Below are positions 53,488-63,151 of a DNA stretch of 64,000 nt, piece after piece (within the stretch, counting starts at the first letter, position 1; every line of letters begins with the position of its first letter). The notes under the pieces were generated by a model. The model was not told the origin of the DNA. It did no database searches and saw nothing but the letters and a program-made list of their open reading frames with translations. The DNA is taken from contig JAFWAC010000012.1 of the NCBI GenBank assembly GCA_017507805.1, positions 1 to 64,000 of the forward strand, written 5' to 3'. The position numbers and the translations under genes are program-made. Source of the stretch: Clostridia bacterium (lineage in GTDB: Bacteria; Bacillota; Clostridia; Oscillospirales; Acutalibacteraceae).

Positions 53488-54657
53488 TCAGTCTATATAA
53501 GTATATCGGGTTTCACTTATAGCCTTTTCTATAAGTCCATCAACATCAAGTCCGCTTTCAGCCTTTTCGCATTGCTCCAAGGTAGGTCGGGTTTTCGGGT
53601 GCTTCGGCGTGAATACGGTACAGCAATCCTCATAAGGTAAAATCGAGGTTTCAAAGGTATCAATATTTCTTGAAATTCGGACAATTTCCTCTTTATCCAT
53701 ACCTATAAGCGGTCTTAAAACAGGGAGATTAACCACACTGTCTGTGGTAACAAGAGCAGGCAAGGTCTGGCTTGCAACCTGACCGAGGCTTTCACCCGTG
53801 ATGAGAGCAAGTCCACCCGAATTGCCGGCGATTTTTTCGGAAATCCGCATCATCATACGGCGCATTATGAGGGTGAAATAATCCTCAGGGCAATTCTCGG
53901 CAATCATATCCTGAATTTCGGTAAAGGGTACGATTGCAAGATTTATGCAACCGCTGTAACGCGCAACCTTTGAAAGCAGGGTTTTAACCTTTTGCTCTGC
54001 TCTGGGGCTTGTATAAGGAGGGCTTGCAAAATGTATCGCATTAAGGCGCAGACCTCTTTTAGCCATCATCCACGCCGCAACGGGGCTGTCAATACCGCCC
54101 GAAATGAGTATAGATGCGGTACCCGCAGTACCGACAGGAAGTCCCCCAGCTCCCTGTAGCTGTTCCGCCCTTACATAGGCGGCATAATCGCGGATTTCAA
54201 CAAACACTGTTTTATCGGGGTTATGAACATCCACACTCAAATGCGGGAAGCTTTTAAGCAACACACCGCCAAGCTCGGCGCAAATCTGCGGCGAGGTCAA
54301 AGGAAAGCCTTTGTCAGCCCTTTTTGCCTCTACCTTGAATGTTTTTATGTTTTCCATCGAGGGCTTCAGGTATTCAACCGATTTTTCAAGTATATCGGTC
54401 ATATCCTTTTTGCAGACGCAGGCTCTGCTGAATGCGGCTATACCGAAAATAAGGCTCACCCGTGAGAGTGCCTCCTCAAAATCAAAGCTTTCATCCTCAG
54501 GTTCTACATATATCGCCGACTGCGCCTTACGCACAGTAAAGCTCCCCAAGCCGTTTAAACGGCGCTTCATATTTTTAATGAGTATATCCTCAAAATTACT
54601 GCGGTTAAGTCCTTTAAGAGCAAGCTCACCGTTTTTTATAAGTATTATTTCTTTCAT
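53488..54657 (-). CDS. thiI: tRNA 4-thiouridine synthase ThiI (without rhodanese domain)
   Basis: 389 aa. N-terminal THUMP-type region (~60-165), adenylation PP-loop SILISGGIDSPVAAWMMAKR (~185-204) and C-terminal FETSILPYEDCCTVFTPKHP. Makes s4U in tRNA using sulfur from cysteine desulfurase. The C-terminal rhodanese domain of the E. coli enzyme is absent, as in Firmicutes that use a paired desulfurase. Start overlaps the iscS stop by 4 bases. Confidence 0.95.
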   Translation of the reverse strand: MKEIILIKNGELALKGLNRSNFEDILIKNMKRRLNGLGSFTVRKAQSAIYVEPEDESFDFEEALSRVSLIFGIAAFSRACVCKKDMTDILEKSVEYLKPSMENIKTFKVEAKRADKGFPLTSPQICAELGGVLLKSFPHLSVDVHNPDKTVFVEIRDYAAYVRAEQLQGAGGLPVGTAGTASILISGGIDSPVAAWMMAKRGLRLNAIHFASPPYTSPRAEQKVKTLLSKVARYSGCINLAIVPFTEIQDMIAENCPEDYFTLIMRRMMMRISEKIAGNSGGLALITGESLGQVASQTLPALVTTDSVVNLPVLRPLIGMDKEEIVRISRNIDTFETSILPYEDCCTVFTPKHPKTRPTLEQCEKAESGLDVDGLIEKAISETRYTYID

Positions 54658-55787
54658 ATTTTATTTTTCCTCAGGCTCACTACTGCGTCCTTTAACGCGG
54701 CGAGCGTAAGGTCTATATCCTCCTTGGTATTATTGCGGGAAAAGCTAAGTCTTAAAGCGCTGTCAATACGGGCTTTATCAAGTCCCAGCGCCTTTAGCAC
54801 ATAGCTAAGCTCCCCCTTGGCGCAGGCGCTTCCGCTTGACACGAAAATATTTCTCATTTCCAAAAAATGGAGCAAGGTTTCGGAACGGTAGCCCGGCACC
54901 GAAATATTAAGTATATAAGGGCAGGCATTTTCGGGTGAATTGATTTCTATAAAGCCCGACTGCCTGAAAGCATCCCTTGCGTAGGAATTAAGCTCTGCCG
55001 TTTTATCGGCTGTCGCAGTGATATTCGGCAACTCCTTAATCGCACCCTCAAATCCGGCAATGAGAGGTACCGCCTCTGTGCCGGAGCGCAAGCCCCTCTC
55101 CTGACCGCCGCCCGTAATAAGCGGGGTTATGTGCAGTCCCTTTTTACAGTATAAAAAACCAATCCCTTTTGGACCGTGAATTTTATGAGCGCTTGCTGAA
55201 AGCATATCCACCCCAAGACTTCTGACATTTACGGGAATTTTACCGAAGCCCTGAACGGCATCGCAGTGAAAAAGTGCGTTTGGAGCAATTTTTTTTACTA
55301 TTCTTACCGCCTCGGCAACAGGCTGAACCGTGCCGATTTCATTGTTGACAAGCATCACGCTCACCATTGCAGTTTTACCGTCAAGCGAGGCTTCAAGTGC
55401 CTTTAAATCTATAACACCCTCGCTGTCACAGCCAATACGGACAACCTCAAAGCCCTGAGCCTCAAGTCTTTTAACCGTTTCCAGCACAGACGGATGCTCT
55501 ATTTGCGTGGTAATTATTTTTTTGTTTCTGCTGTTTGCCACCGTCATAAGGGCAGTATTATTAGCCTCTGTTCCGCTGCCCGTGAAAACGATTTCATCAC
55601 TGCGAGCAGAGATGAATTTTGCAACCGCTTCCCTCGCGGAGGTGACTGCCTCCTCGGCATACATCCCCAGCGTGTGCAGAGATGACGGATTTCCCCAATT
55701 TTCGCAAAGTGCCCGACTTATATATTCACAAGCCGTTTTACATGGCTTGGTTGTGGCGCTGTTATCAAGATATGTTATGTGCTCCAA
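54654..55787 (-). CDS. iscS: Cysteine desulfurase (IscS/NifS type)
   Basis: PLP enzyme that supplies sulfur to ThiI, 378 aa. TTG 55787 is chosen (MEHITYLDNSATTKPCK) because GGAAGTG lies 6 bases upstream and the family starts near YLDNxATT; the in-frame TTG at 55802 is an alternative. Contains LFHCDAVQGFGKIPV (Asp/His) and SASAHKIHGPKGIGFLY (PLP Lys), and the catalytic Cys loop FVSSGSACAKGELSYV. Couples to thiI by overlap, the typical Firmicute desulfurase-ThiI pair. Confidence 0.94.
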   Translation of the reverse strand: MEHITYLDNSATTKPCKTACEYISRALCENWGNPSSLHTLGMYAEEAVTSAREAVAKFISARSDEIVFTGSGTEANNTALMTVANSRNKKIITTQIEHPSVLETVKRLEAQGFEVVRIGCDSEGVIDLKALEASLDGKTAMVSVMLVNNEIGTVQPVAEAVRIVKKIAPNALFHCDAVQGFGKIPVNVRSLGVDMLSASAHKIHGPKGIGFLYCKKGLHITPLITGGGQERGLRSGTEAVPLIAGFEGAIKELPNITATADKTAELNSYARDAFRQSGFIEINSPENACPYILNISVPGYRSETLLHFLEMRNIFVSSGSACAKGELSYVLKALGLDKARIDSALRLSFSRNNTKEDIDLTLAALKDAVVSLRKNKI

Positions 55788-55937
55788 GCTCAACACTTCC
55801 AAGTTACAATAATTAGATATATTATACTATATATTTTCAAATTTAACAATAGTTAATTAGTATGATAATGTAATAAAATTTAAATTTTTTTAATAATTAT
55901 ACCTTAGAAAATATTTTTTTGCGATTAAGGGATAGGT

Positions 55938-57302
55938 ATGATTGAGTTTTTAAGCTTTTCTGAGAAACTGATTTCCGGCTCTCTGCCGTTTGCCGCGCTT
56001 ATGCTTTGCGGCATTTACATCACTGTAACAGGAAATTTTTTTCAGTTCACCCGGTTTTTAAAATCGGTAAAGCTTGTGATAAAGGCTTTTCGTACAAAGC
56101 GTGACCCCGATGCAGGCTTAAGCTCTATAGGGGCCGCCTGCACAGCACTCTCAGCGACAGTGGGCATAGGAAACATTGCAGGTGTTGCAGGCGCTATTTC
56201 TTTGGGCGGTGCAGGCGCTGTTTTCTGGATGTGGATAAGCGCGCTTTTGGGAATGGCAATAAAATATGCCGAAATTACACTTGCAGTAAAATTCCGCGAA
56301 AAAAAGGGTAATGAATTCATAGGCGGTCCTATGTACTACATAAAAAACGGTCTGTCGCGAAATTTGAATTTTATTGCTGTAATGTTTGCTGTTGCCTGTA
56401 TTCCGGCAGTCTTTACCACAGGAAATATCACCCAGATAAATGCGGCGGTTTTATCGGTTGGAAGCAGTATACCGACAAGGCTTATCTCGGGGATTTCATT
56501 TACTGTCATCGTCTTTGCGGTAATAAAAGGGGGAGCCAAAAGAATCGGAGCCGTAACTGAAAAGGCAGTGCCTTTAATGTCTGTCCTTTACTTTCTTCTT
56601 TCATTAGGGGTAATAATAGTAAACCGCGAGCTTTTGCCAAATGCATTCAAAATGATATTTGAGGGCGCTCTTAAGCCCAAAGCGGTAACGGGAGGGGCGG
56701 TGATGTCGGTCATAACTGCAATCTCTGTCGGGGCATCGAGGGGTATTTTCTCCAATGAGGCAGGGCTTGGCACCTCGGCAATGGCACATTCCGCCGCATA
56801 CGATGCAGATGCAAAAACTCAAGGTCTTTACGGAATTTTCGAGGTTTTTACCGACACAATCCTCATTTGCACCCTTACAGCATTGACAATTCTTTGCAGC
56901 TCGGTTAAAATTGATTACGGAACAATTGCTTCCTCGGAATTGGTCGCTTCTGCACTCAGCGTGTGCTACGGAAAAGCCGCTTCCCCGCTTTTGGCGGTTA
57001 TGACCTGCTTTTTTGCCCTTTCAAGTGTCTTGGGCTGGGCGCTTTACGGTGACATTTGCATAAGCTTTCTTTTCGGAGAAAGGGGCAGAGGACTGTTTTT
57101 AAGAATATATCCGTTGGGCTGTATTATCGGAGCATTTTTAAATGCGGCGGCAGTCTGGCGGTTAGCAGCAATTGCAAACGGAATAATGCTTTGCATAAAT
57201 CTGCCTGTAATGCTTACTTTATGGGATAAATCTTATATCAAAAGGGACGGTAAAAATGTTTTTAAAAAGAATAGCAAGCCTGCAAAATTTTCTGACCGAT
57301 GA
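55938..57302 (+). CDS. Sodium:alanine symporter family protein (AGCS)
   Basis: 454 aa, about ten membrane helices. SSIGAACTALSATVGIGNIA and GVAGAISLGGAGAVFWMWIS, then EFIGGPMYYIKNGL and SVGASRGIFSNEAGLGTSAM are AGCS signatures. Imports alanine or glycine with Na+ or H+. Its last 47 bases overlap the start of the peptidase gene in another frame, so the two are translationally coupled and may serve dipeptide/amino-acid use. Confidence 0.93.
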   Translation: MIEFLSFSEKLISGSLPFAALMLCGIYITVTGNFFQFTRFLKSVKLVIKAFRTKRDPDAGLSSIGAACTALSATVGIGNIAGVAGAISLGGAGAVFWMWISALLGMAIKYAEITLAVKFREKKGNEFIGGPMYYIKNGLSRNLNFIAVMFAVACIPAVFTTGNITQINAAVLSVGSSIPTRLISGISFTVIVFAVIKGGAKRIGAVTEKAVPLMSVLYFLLSLGVIIVNRELLPNAFKMIFEGALKPKAVTGGAVMSVITAISVGASRGIFSNEAGLGTSAMAHSAAYDADAKTQGLYGIFEVFTDTILICTLTALTILCSSVKIDYGTIASSELVASALSVCYGKAASPLLAVMTCFFALSSVLGWALYGDICISFLFGERGRGLFLRIYPLGCIIGAFLNAAAVWRLAAIANGIMLCINLPVMLTLWDKSYIKRDGKNVFKKNSKPAKFSDR

Positions 57303-58326
57303 CCAAGCGATGCTTATATCTGACGATAATAACCGATTTTATTTTACGGGTATGCGCTCCTCGGCAGGGGTTGTTTTGATAACCAAAAGCGAGAGCTTTT
57401 TGTTTATAGATTTCAGATACTACGAAAAGGCGCTTTCCACCGTTAAAAATACCCGTGTTATCCTCAGTGAAAAGCTTTATTCACAAATATACGAAGCTTT
57501 AAAATCAGCAGGTGTTACTACTGTTTTTACAGAAACCGATTTAATCTCCGTTTCAGCCTTCAAGCGGCTCAAAGCGGCTTTCCCCGAAATCAGGCTGAGC
57601 CAAAGCGGTAAGCTTACCGATAAAATCAAGGAGCTTCGCAGCATTAAGAGCGCAGAGGAAATTGAGAAAATCCGCATTTCTCAAGAGCTTACCGACCGCA
57701 CCTTTTCCTACATTCTTGAAAGAATAGAAATCGGGAGAACCGAAAAGGAAATTATGCTTGATATGGAGTTTTTTATGCGCCGTCTGGGAAGCGAGGGTAC
57801 TGCCTTTGATTTTATCGTGGTTTCGGGCAAAAACTCCTCCTTACCTCACGGAGTTCCCACCGATAAGAAAATTGAAAGGGGAGACTTTGTCACCATGGAT
57901 TTCGGCGCTGTGGTTGAAGGCTACCGTTCGGATATGACCCGTACTGTGGCGGTGGGTGAAGTGAATGATCGCCAAAAAGAGGTATATTCAATTGTTTTAA
58001 AAGCGCAAAAAGCGGCATTAGAAGCAATAAAGCCGGGTTTTAAATGCTGTGAGGTTGACCGTATTGCACGCGATATTATAGCCGAAGCAGGCTTTGAAAA
58101 GTGCTTCGGTCACGGTTTGGGGCACAGTGTCGGACTTGATATACACGAGTCCCCTGCCTGCAACACAAGGGATAACACTCTGCTTAAAAAGGGTATGATA
58201 ATGACGGTTGAGCCGGGAATTTATCTTGAAAACAGTTTTGGAGTGAGAATTGAGGATATGGTTGCGGTTACAGCTGACGCTTGCGAGAATTTTACCACAA
58301 GCACAAAAGAGCTTATAATATTGTAA
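57256..58326 (+). CDS. Xaa-Pro aminopeptidase / M24B family metallopeptidase
   Basis: 356 aa. N-terminal creatinase-like domain (~1-125), then the pita-bread catalytic domain: HGVPTDKKIERGDFVTMDFG, then YRSDMTRTVAVGE (two metal Asp), FGHGLGHSVGLDIHESP (metal His), VEPGIYLENSFGVRIEDMV (metal Glu). All five ligand positions appear intact. Cleaves N-terminal residues before proline. Coupled to the alanine symporter by overlap. ATG 57256 has GGGACGG upstream. Confidence 0.93.
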   Translation: MFLKRIASLQNFLTDDQAMLISDDNNRFYFTGMRSSAGVVLITKSESFLFIDFRYYEKALSTVKNTRVILSEKLYSQIYEALKSAGVTTVFTETDLISVSAFKRLKAAFPEIRLSQSGKLTDKIKELRSIKSAEEIEKIRISQELTDRTFSYILERIEIGRTEKEIMLDMEFFMRRLGSEGTAFDFIVVSGKNSSLPHGVPTDKKIERGDFVTMDFGAVVEGYRSDMTRTVAVGEVNDRQKEVYSIVLKAQKAALEAIKPGFKCCEVDRIARDIIAEAGFEKCFGHGLGHSVGLDIHESPACNTRDNTLLKKGMIMTVEPGIYLENSFGVRIEDMVAVTADACENFTTSTKELIIL

Positions 58327-58396
58327 CCGACTGCCCGATTGTGAAAAATCAGCAATTTTATTTTTCAGAAAAAGCTAAAATTAGCTATTAATATTA

Positions 58397-58551
58397 TTGA
58401 CAATTTTCGACCTTTGTGATAACATAATAGCGTAATTAAATATTGTTGCCGATATGGTTCAACAGCTCGTTATTTTCAATTATCTTTATCAGATATATTG
58501 GCAGACTTAAAGCTTTTAAGTCTGCTTTTTTGTTTTAAGGGGTGAAATCGG
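58397..58551 (+). promoter_or_regulatory. xpt promoter and leader with terminator (attenuator)
   Basis: TTGACA (58397-58402), 17-bp spacer, TAACAT (58420-58425); transcript from about 58432. The leader contains TGTTG-CCGATATGGTT-CAACA (58453-58473), whose GATATGG equals the L2 loop of purine riboswitches, but the other conserved parts (L3 CCGTAAA, J2/3 TTTCTACC) are absent. It ends in a strong terminator just before the ribosome binding site AAGGGGTGA. Regulation by attenuation is likely; the sensor is unclear. Confidence 0.5.
58501..58536 (+). terminator. Leader terminator before xpt
   Basis: GCAGACTTAAAGC-TTTTAAGTCTGC perfect hairpin (58501-58525), then TTTTTTGTTTT. Confidence 0.8.
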
Positions 58552-59124
58552 TTGAAGGCTCTGGAGGAAAAAATATTAAAGGAGGGCACCGTCCTTCCCG
58601 GTAATATTCTTAAGGTTACTTCATTTTTAAATCACAGAATAGATGCGGATTTTATGATGGAGATGGGAAAAGAAATTGCACGCCTTTTTGAGAATGACGG
58701 TGTGACTAAAATCCTCACGGTGGAAACCTCGGGTATTGCGATTGCAATGGGTGCCGCCGTGCAGATGCATCTGCCGTTGGTTTTTGCAAAAAAACACAAA
58801 ACGGGAAACATCTCGGGCGCGGTTTATTCAACTGTTGTTCATTCCTACACACACGGTGTTGATTATAATATAGTTGTTAATCGGGAATACATATCAAAGG
58901 ATGATAATGTGCTTGTCGTGGATGATTTTCTTGCAAACGGTAAAGCACTTGAGGGTCTTATCGATATTGTAGGACAAGCAGGTGCCAAGGTGGCAGGCTG
59001 TTCCTGCGCAATCGAAAAGGGCTTCCAGCAGGGCGGAGACAGGCTGAGAAGCAAGGGCATAAAGGTTGAATCCCTCGCCATTGTCGAAAGTATGAGCGAC
59101 AGTTCCCTTACCTTCCGCAAATAA
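58552..59124 (+). CDS. xpt: Xanthine phosphoribosyltransferase
   Basis: 190 aa with TTG start at 58552 (GGGGTGA 7 bases upstream). MKALEEKILKEGTVLPGNIL and VLVVDDFLANGKALEGLI (PRPP-binding loop), plus KKHKTGNISGAVYST, match Xpt. Converts xanthine and PRPP to XMP in purine salvage. Next to a nucleoside-type ABC transporter, and its leader has an attenuator. ORF length normal. Confidence 0.95.
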   Translation: MKALEEKILKEGTVLPGNILKVTSFLNHRIDADFMMEMGKEIARLFENDGVTKILTVETSGIAIAMGAAVQMHLPLVFAKKHKTGNISGAVYSTVVHSYTHGVDYNIVVNREYISKDDNVLVVDDFLANGKALEGLIDIVGQAGAKVAGCSCAIEKGFQQGGDRLRSKGIKVESLAIVESMSDSSLTFRK

Positions 59125-59177
59125 TATGTATGTAATAAAATTTACATAAAAATTTTAAAAAAGAGGAGATTTTTAAA

Positions 59178-60389
59178 ATGAAAAAATTACTCGCACTGCT
59201 TCTCGTTGTGGCTATGCTCTTTACATTTGCCGCCTGCGGAAGCGCAAAAACCGGTTCAGATGCTGACACTGATGCCAAGGAGCTTACAGTTGGCTTCATT
59301 TTCTTGCATGATGAACAGTCAACCTACGACAAGAACTTCATGGATGCTGCAAAGGCTGCCTGTGAAGCAATGAACGTTAAATACGTTCAGAAAACTCAGA
59401 TCCCCGAGTCTAAAGATTGCTATGATGCTGCTGTTGAGCTTATCGAAGTAAACGGCTGTGACATTATCTTTGCTGACTCCTTCGGTCATGAGTCCTTCCT
59501 TATCGATGCTGCTAAAAAGTATCCTGATGTACAGTTCTGCCATGCAACCGGTACACAGGCTCACACTGCCGGCGTTAAGAACTTCCACAATGCTTTCGCA
59601 TCTATCTACGAAGGTCGTTACCTCGCAGGTGTTGCCGCAGGTATGAAGCTCAATGAGATGATCGAAGCAGGTAAGATCACTGCTGACAAAGCAAAGATGG
59701 GCTATGTTGGCGCATTCACATTTGCTGAGGTTATTTCCGGTTATACCTCTTTCTACCTCGGCGCTAAGTCTGTATGCCCCTCTGTAAAGATGGATGTTAA
59801 GTTTACAGGCTCTTGGTATGATGAGCAAAAGGAAAAGGAAGCTGCTCAGGCTCTTATCAGCGGCGGTTGTGTTCTCATCAGCCAGCACGCTGACTCCATG
59901 GGCGCACCTACTGCTTGCGAGACTGCAGGCGTTCCCAATGTTTCTTACAACGGCTCTACAGTTGCCGCTTGCCCCAACACCTTCATCGTTTCCTCCAGAA
60001 TTGACTGGACTCCTTACTTCAAGTATATGATTGAGTGCGTTGAGAAGGGCGAGGCCATCGCTACTGACTGGACAGGTACTATTGAGACCGGTTCTGTTGT
60101 TCTTACCGACATCAACACCAAAGCTGCTGCCGCAGGCACCGCTGAAAAGATTGCTGAAGTTAAGGCTAAGCTTCTTGACGGTTCCATCAAGGTATTTGAT
60201 ACCGCTAATTGGACCGAAAAGGGCGTTAAGCTCACATCCTACAAGGCTGATGTTGATACAGACGCTAATTTCGAAAAGGATACAGAGGTTATCGAGGACG
60301 GCGTATTCTACGAGTCCAAGCACCGTTCTGCTCCTTACTTTGATATTCAGATTGACGGTATCACACTTCTTGATACAAACTTCGGTTGA
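59178..60389 (+). CDS. BMP-family nucleoside-binding lipoprotein
   Basis: 403 aa. Lipoprotein signal: MKKLLALLLVVAMLFTFAAC (Cys20 of the lipobox). Mature protein starts with a Gly/Ser/Asp linker, then LTVGFIFLHDEQSTYDKNFM. DCYDAAVELIEVNGCDIIFADSFG-like (split: NGCDIIFADSFGHE), GRYLAGVAAGM and DWTGTIETGSVVLTD fit the BMP/PnrA family, which binds purine or other nucleosides. Codon bias is strong, so it is highly expressed. A hairpin at 60399-60428 separates it from the transporter genes and would keep it in excess. Confidence 0.92.
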   Translation: MKKLLALLLVVAMLFTFAACGSAKTGSDADTDAKELTVGFIFLHDEQSTYDKNFMDAAKAACEAMNVKYVQKTQIPESKDCYDAAVELIEVNGCDIIFADSFGHESFLIDAAKKYPDVQFCHATGTQAHTAGVKNFHNAFASIYEGRYLAGVAAGMKLNEMIEAGKITADKAKMGYVGAFTFAEVISGYTSFYLGAKSVCPSVKMDVKFTGSWYDEQKEKEAAQALISGGCVLISQHADSMGAPTACETAGVPNVSYNGSTVAACPNTFIVSSRIDWTPYFKYMIECVEKGEAIATDWTGTIETGSVVLTDINTKAAAAGTAEKIAEVKAKLLDGSIKVFDTANWTEKGVKLTSYKADVDTDANFEKDTEVIEDGVFYESKHRSAPYFDIQIDGITLLDTNFG

Positions 60390-60398
60390 TGACCTTAT

Positions 60399-60436
60399 TT
60401 CCAAGGCGGGGATTTCCCCGTCTTGGAATAATTTTG
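60399..60436 (+). terminator. Attenuating hairpin between binding protein and ABC transporter genes
   Basis: 14-bp stem TTCCAAGGCGGGGA / TCCCCGTCTTGGAA with one G-U, then TAATTTTG. Partial terminator. Confidence 0.65.
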
Positions 60437-60498
60437 AAAAAATTGCTACTTTTAAGCTTAATAGCGATTTTTTGAGAATTATTGAACGGAGGTTTAAT

Positions 60499-62043
60499 GT
60501 GACTAAACAACCTGCTATTGAACTCAAAAACATAACCAAGGTGTTTGGCAAGGTGGTTGCCAACAAAAATGTTAATCTTACTGCATACCGCGGTGAGATT
60601 TTGTCCATTTTAGGCGAAAACGGCAGCGGAAAAACTACCCTTATGAATATGATTTCGGGTATTTACTTTCCTGATGAGGGTCAGATATTCATTGACCAAA
60701 ACGAAGCAGTTATCACCTCTCCAAAGGATGCCTTCACCTATAAAATAGGTATGATACATCAGCATTTCAAGCTTGTTGATGTTTTCAGTGCTGCCGAAAA
60801 TATTGTGCTTGGAATTGAGGACGGCAAGTATAACCTTAAGGCTTCACAAGATGAAATCAAGAAAATAAGCGAACAATACGGCTTTGAGCTTGACCCCGAA
60901 AAGAAAATATACACTATGTCGGTTTCAGAGAAGCAGACGGTTGAAATTATCAAGGTGCTTTATCGCGGCGCCGATATTCTTATTCTTGACGAGCCGACCG
61001 CTGTGCTTACTCCGCAGGAAACCGAAAAGCTGTTCAGTATTTTACGCCGTATGCGTGATGACGGTAAATGTATTATCATTATCACCCATAAGCTGCACGA
61101 AGTTCTGTCCCTTTCGGACAGGGTTTCGGTGCTCAGAAAGGGTGAATATGTCGGCACAGTAAACACAAGTGAGACAAGCGAGTCTGAGCTTACCGAAATG
61201 ATGGTTGGCAAAAAGATTGACCTTAATATTGAGCGCAACAAGCCTCACGATACAGCCGACCGCCTTATTGTCAATAACATCACCTGTGTTGACCGTATGG
61301 GTGCTACCGTGCTTGACAATGTTTCTTTTACTGCAAAAAGCGGTGAAATATTAGGCATTGCAGGTATTGCAGGCTCAGGTCAGCGCGAGTTGCTTGAATC
61401 TATTGCAGGCTTGCAGCATTTGTCTGAGGGTGAGATATTCTATTTGAACCCCAAAACCGATAAAAAGGAAAATCTGCGCGACAAAACACCTATGCAAATA
61501 AGGAATTTGGGTGTCCGTCTTTCCTTCGTACCTGAGGACCGTCTCGGTATGGGACTTGTCGGCAATATGGATATTGTTGATAATATGATGCTGAGAAGCT
61601 ACTCAAAGGGCCATTCGGTATTCCTTAAGCGCAAAAAACCGAAGGACCTTGCCATGAAAATAATTCACGACCTTGAGGTTGTAACCCCCTCGGCATCTAC
61701 CCCTGTGCGCCGTCTTTCGGGCGGTAATGTGCAAAAGGTGCTTGTCGGACGCGAGATTGCCGCATCCCCTACCGTGCTTATGGTTGCATACCCCGTGCGC
61801 GGTCTTGATATAAACTCCTCATATATGATTTACAATCTTCTTAACGAGCAAAAGGAAAAGGGTGTTGCTGTTATCTTTGTCGGTGAGGACCTTGATGTTC
61901 TGCTTGAGCTGTGTGACAGAATTATGGTTATCGGCTCGGGTAAAGTGACCGGTATTGTTGACGGCAGAACCGCTACCAAAGAGGAAATCGGTCTGCTTAT
62001 GACCAAATCTGAAAAGGACGGGGAGGAAAACGCAAATGACTAA
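60499..62043 (+). CDS. Nucleoside ABC transporter ATP-binding protein (double NBD)
   Basis: 514 aa with GTG start at 60499: GGAGGT (60488-60493) precedes it. The frame is open upstream into the binding-protein gene, but that part is out of context. First NBD: GENGSGKTTLMNMISG (Walker A), then VSEKQTVEIIKVLYRGADIL and LILDEPTAVL. Second NBD: GIAGSGQRELLESIAG, LSGGNVQKVLVGREIAASP; its Walker B reads LMVAYPVRGLD, with the degenerate Tyr common in this sugar/nucleoside subfamily. Drives import of purine nucleosides with the two permeases. Confidence 0.95.
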   Translation: MTKQPAIELKNITKVFGKVVANKNVNLTAYRGEILSILGENGSGKTTLMNMISGIYFPDEGQIFIDQNEAVITSPKDAFTYKIGMIHQHFKLVDVFSAAENIVLGIEDGKYNLKASQDEIKKISEQYGFELDPEKKIYTMSVSEKQTVEIIKVLYRGADILILDEPTAVLTPQETEKLFSILRRMRDDGKCIIIITHKLHEVLSLSDRVSVLRKGEYVGTVNTSETSESELTEMMVGKKIDLNIERNKPHDTADRLIVNNITCVDRMGATVLDNVSFTAKSGEILGIAGIAGSGQRELLESIAGLQHLSEGEIFYLNPKTDKKENLRDKTPMQIRNLGVRLSFVPEDRLGMGLVGNMDIVDNMMLRSYSKGHSVFLKRKKPKDLAMKIIHDLEVVTPSASTPVRRLSGGNVQKVLVGREIAASPTVLMVAYPVRGLDINSSYMIYNLLNEQKEKGVAVIFVGEDLDVLLELCDRIMVIGSGKVTGIVDGRTATKEEIGLLMTKSEKDGEENAND

Positions 62044-63151
62044 CAGCGCAACCATAAAAGCCCACCGCGAGCCGCTTTTCCATGTTGTTAAGCGTGACGA
62101 TATGCCTGCGTGGAAGGCTTGGCTCATAAGAGCTGTGACTATCGTTATTGCCTTCTTTCTTGTCGGCTTCCTTTCAATGGCGGTAACGGGCGAAAGCTTC
62201 TCTGCCACATACGAAATAATGTTCTCGGGCGTTTTTGGCCGTCTTTTTGAAGGTCGCTTTACAATGCTCTGGAAATATTTGCAGGAAATTGCAATTCTTT
62301 TGGCTCTGGCGCTTGCCCTTACCCCTGCCTTTAAAATGAAGTTCTGGAACTGCGGTGCAGAGGGACAGGCGCTTATGGGCGGACTTGCTTCAATTATTTG
62401 TATGATTGAATTAGGCAACAAGCTTCCCTACCCTGTGCTTATGGCTGTAATCGCACTCACAAGTATTCTCGCAGGTGCCGTCTGGGGCATTATTCCTGCC
62501 ATATTCAAGGCGATTTTCAATACAAATGAAACCCTGTTTACACTTATGATGAACTATATCGCTACCCAGATAATTGCTTACTATGTTTATCTTAAGGGCG
62601 GCGGCTCCAATGTTATCAACCCTGTGTCTGAGGGTAATTTCCCTGCTCTCGGCGGTAACGATTATTTTATAAACATTCTGATTGTTACTGTTATGACGGT
62701 AGTTATGTATATATATCTTAAATACAGCAAACAGGGCTACGAAATATCGGTTGTGGGTGAAAGTCAGAATACAGCAAGATATATCGGTATCAATGTTAAA
62801 AAGGTTATAATCCGCACAATGTTAATTTCGGGTGCCCTTTGCGGTGTTACAGGTATGTTGCTCGTTGCAGGTAAGGACCACAGCATTAACATTAACAGTG
62901 TAGGCGGTCAGGGCTTCACAGCAATACTTATCTCCTGGCTCGGTCAGTTCAATCCCTTTATTATGGTGATTATGACCGCAATCGTTATATTCTTAAGGAT
63001 AGGCGTTGCCAAGGTGGCAGATACCGCGTTGCTTAATTCCTCCTTCTCGGAAATTATAGTTGGTATCGTTATTCTTATGCTGGTTGGCTGTGAATTTTTC
63101 ATTCATTATTCCATCAAATTCCGTCACAACAAAAAGGAGGGTAAAGCATGA
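62036..63151 (+). CDS. Nucleoside ABC transporter permease 1
   Basis: 371 aa, about nine membrane helices. LALALTPAFKMKFWNCGAEGQALMGG (split pattern FKMKFWNCGAEGQALMGG) and GESQNTARYIGINVKKVIIR are family signatures of BMP-type (YufP-like) permeases. Start overlaps the ATPase stop by 8 bases. Confidence 0.94.
   Translation: MTNSATIKAHREPLFHVVKRDDMPAWKAWLIRAVTIVIAFFLVGFLSMAVTGESFSATYEIMFSGVFGRLFEGRFTMLWKYLQEIAILLALALALTPAFKMKFWNCGAEGQALMGGLASIICMIELGNKLPYPVLMAVIALTSILAGAVWGIIPAIFKAIFNTNETLFTLMMNYIATQIIAYYVYLKGGGSNVINPVSEGNFPALGGNDYFINILIVTVMTVVMYIYLKYSKQGYEISVVGESQNTARYIGINVKKVIIRTMLISGALCGVTGMLLVAGKDHSININSVGGQGFTAILISWLGQFNPFIMVIMTAIVIFLRIGVAKVADTALLNSSFSEIIVGIVILMLVGCEFFIHYSIKFRHNKKEGKA

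Noticed and set aside
58432..58500. Canonical guanine riboswitch
   Set aside because: Only a GATATGG hairpin is present; L3 CCGTAAA and TTTCTACC are missing.
60031..60498. Upstream extension of the ATPase frame into the binding-protein gene
   Set aside because: Overlaps a highly conserved gene in another frame; GTG 60499 has a good ribosome binding site and matches the family N-terminus.
59319..60608. Minus-strand open frame of 429 codons opposite the BMP lipoprotein gene
   Set aside because: Long only because the sense gene uses strongly biased codons; no ribosome binding site.
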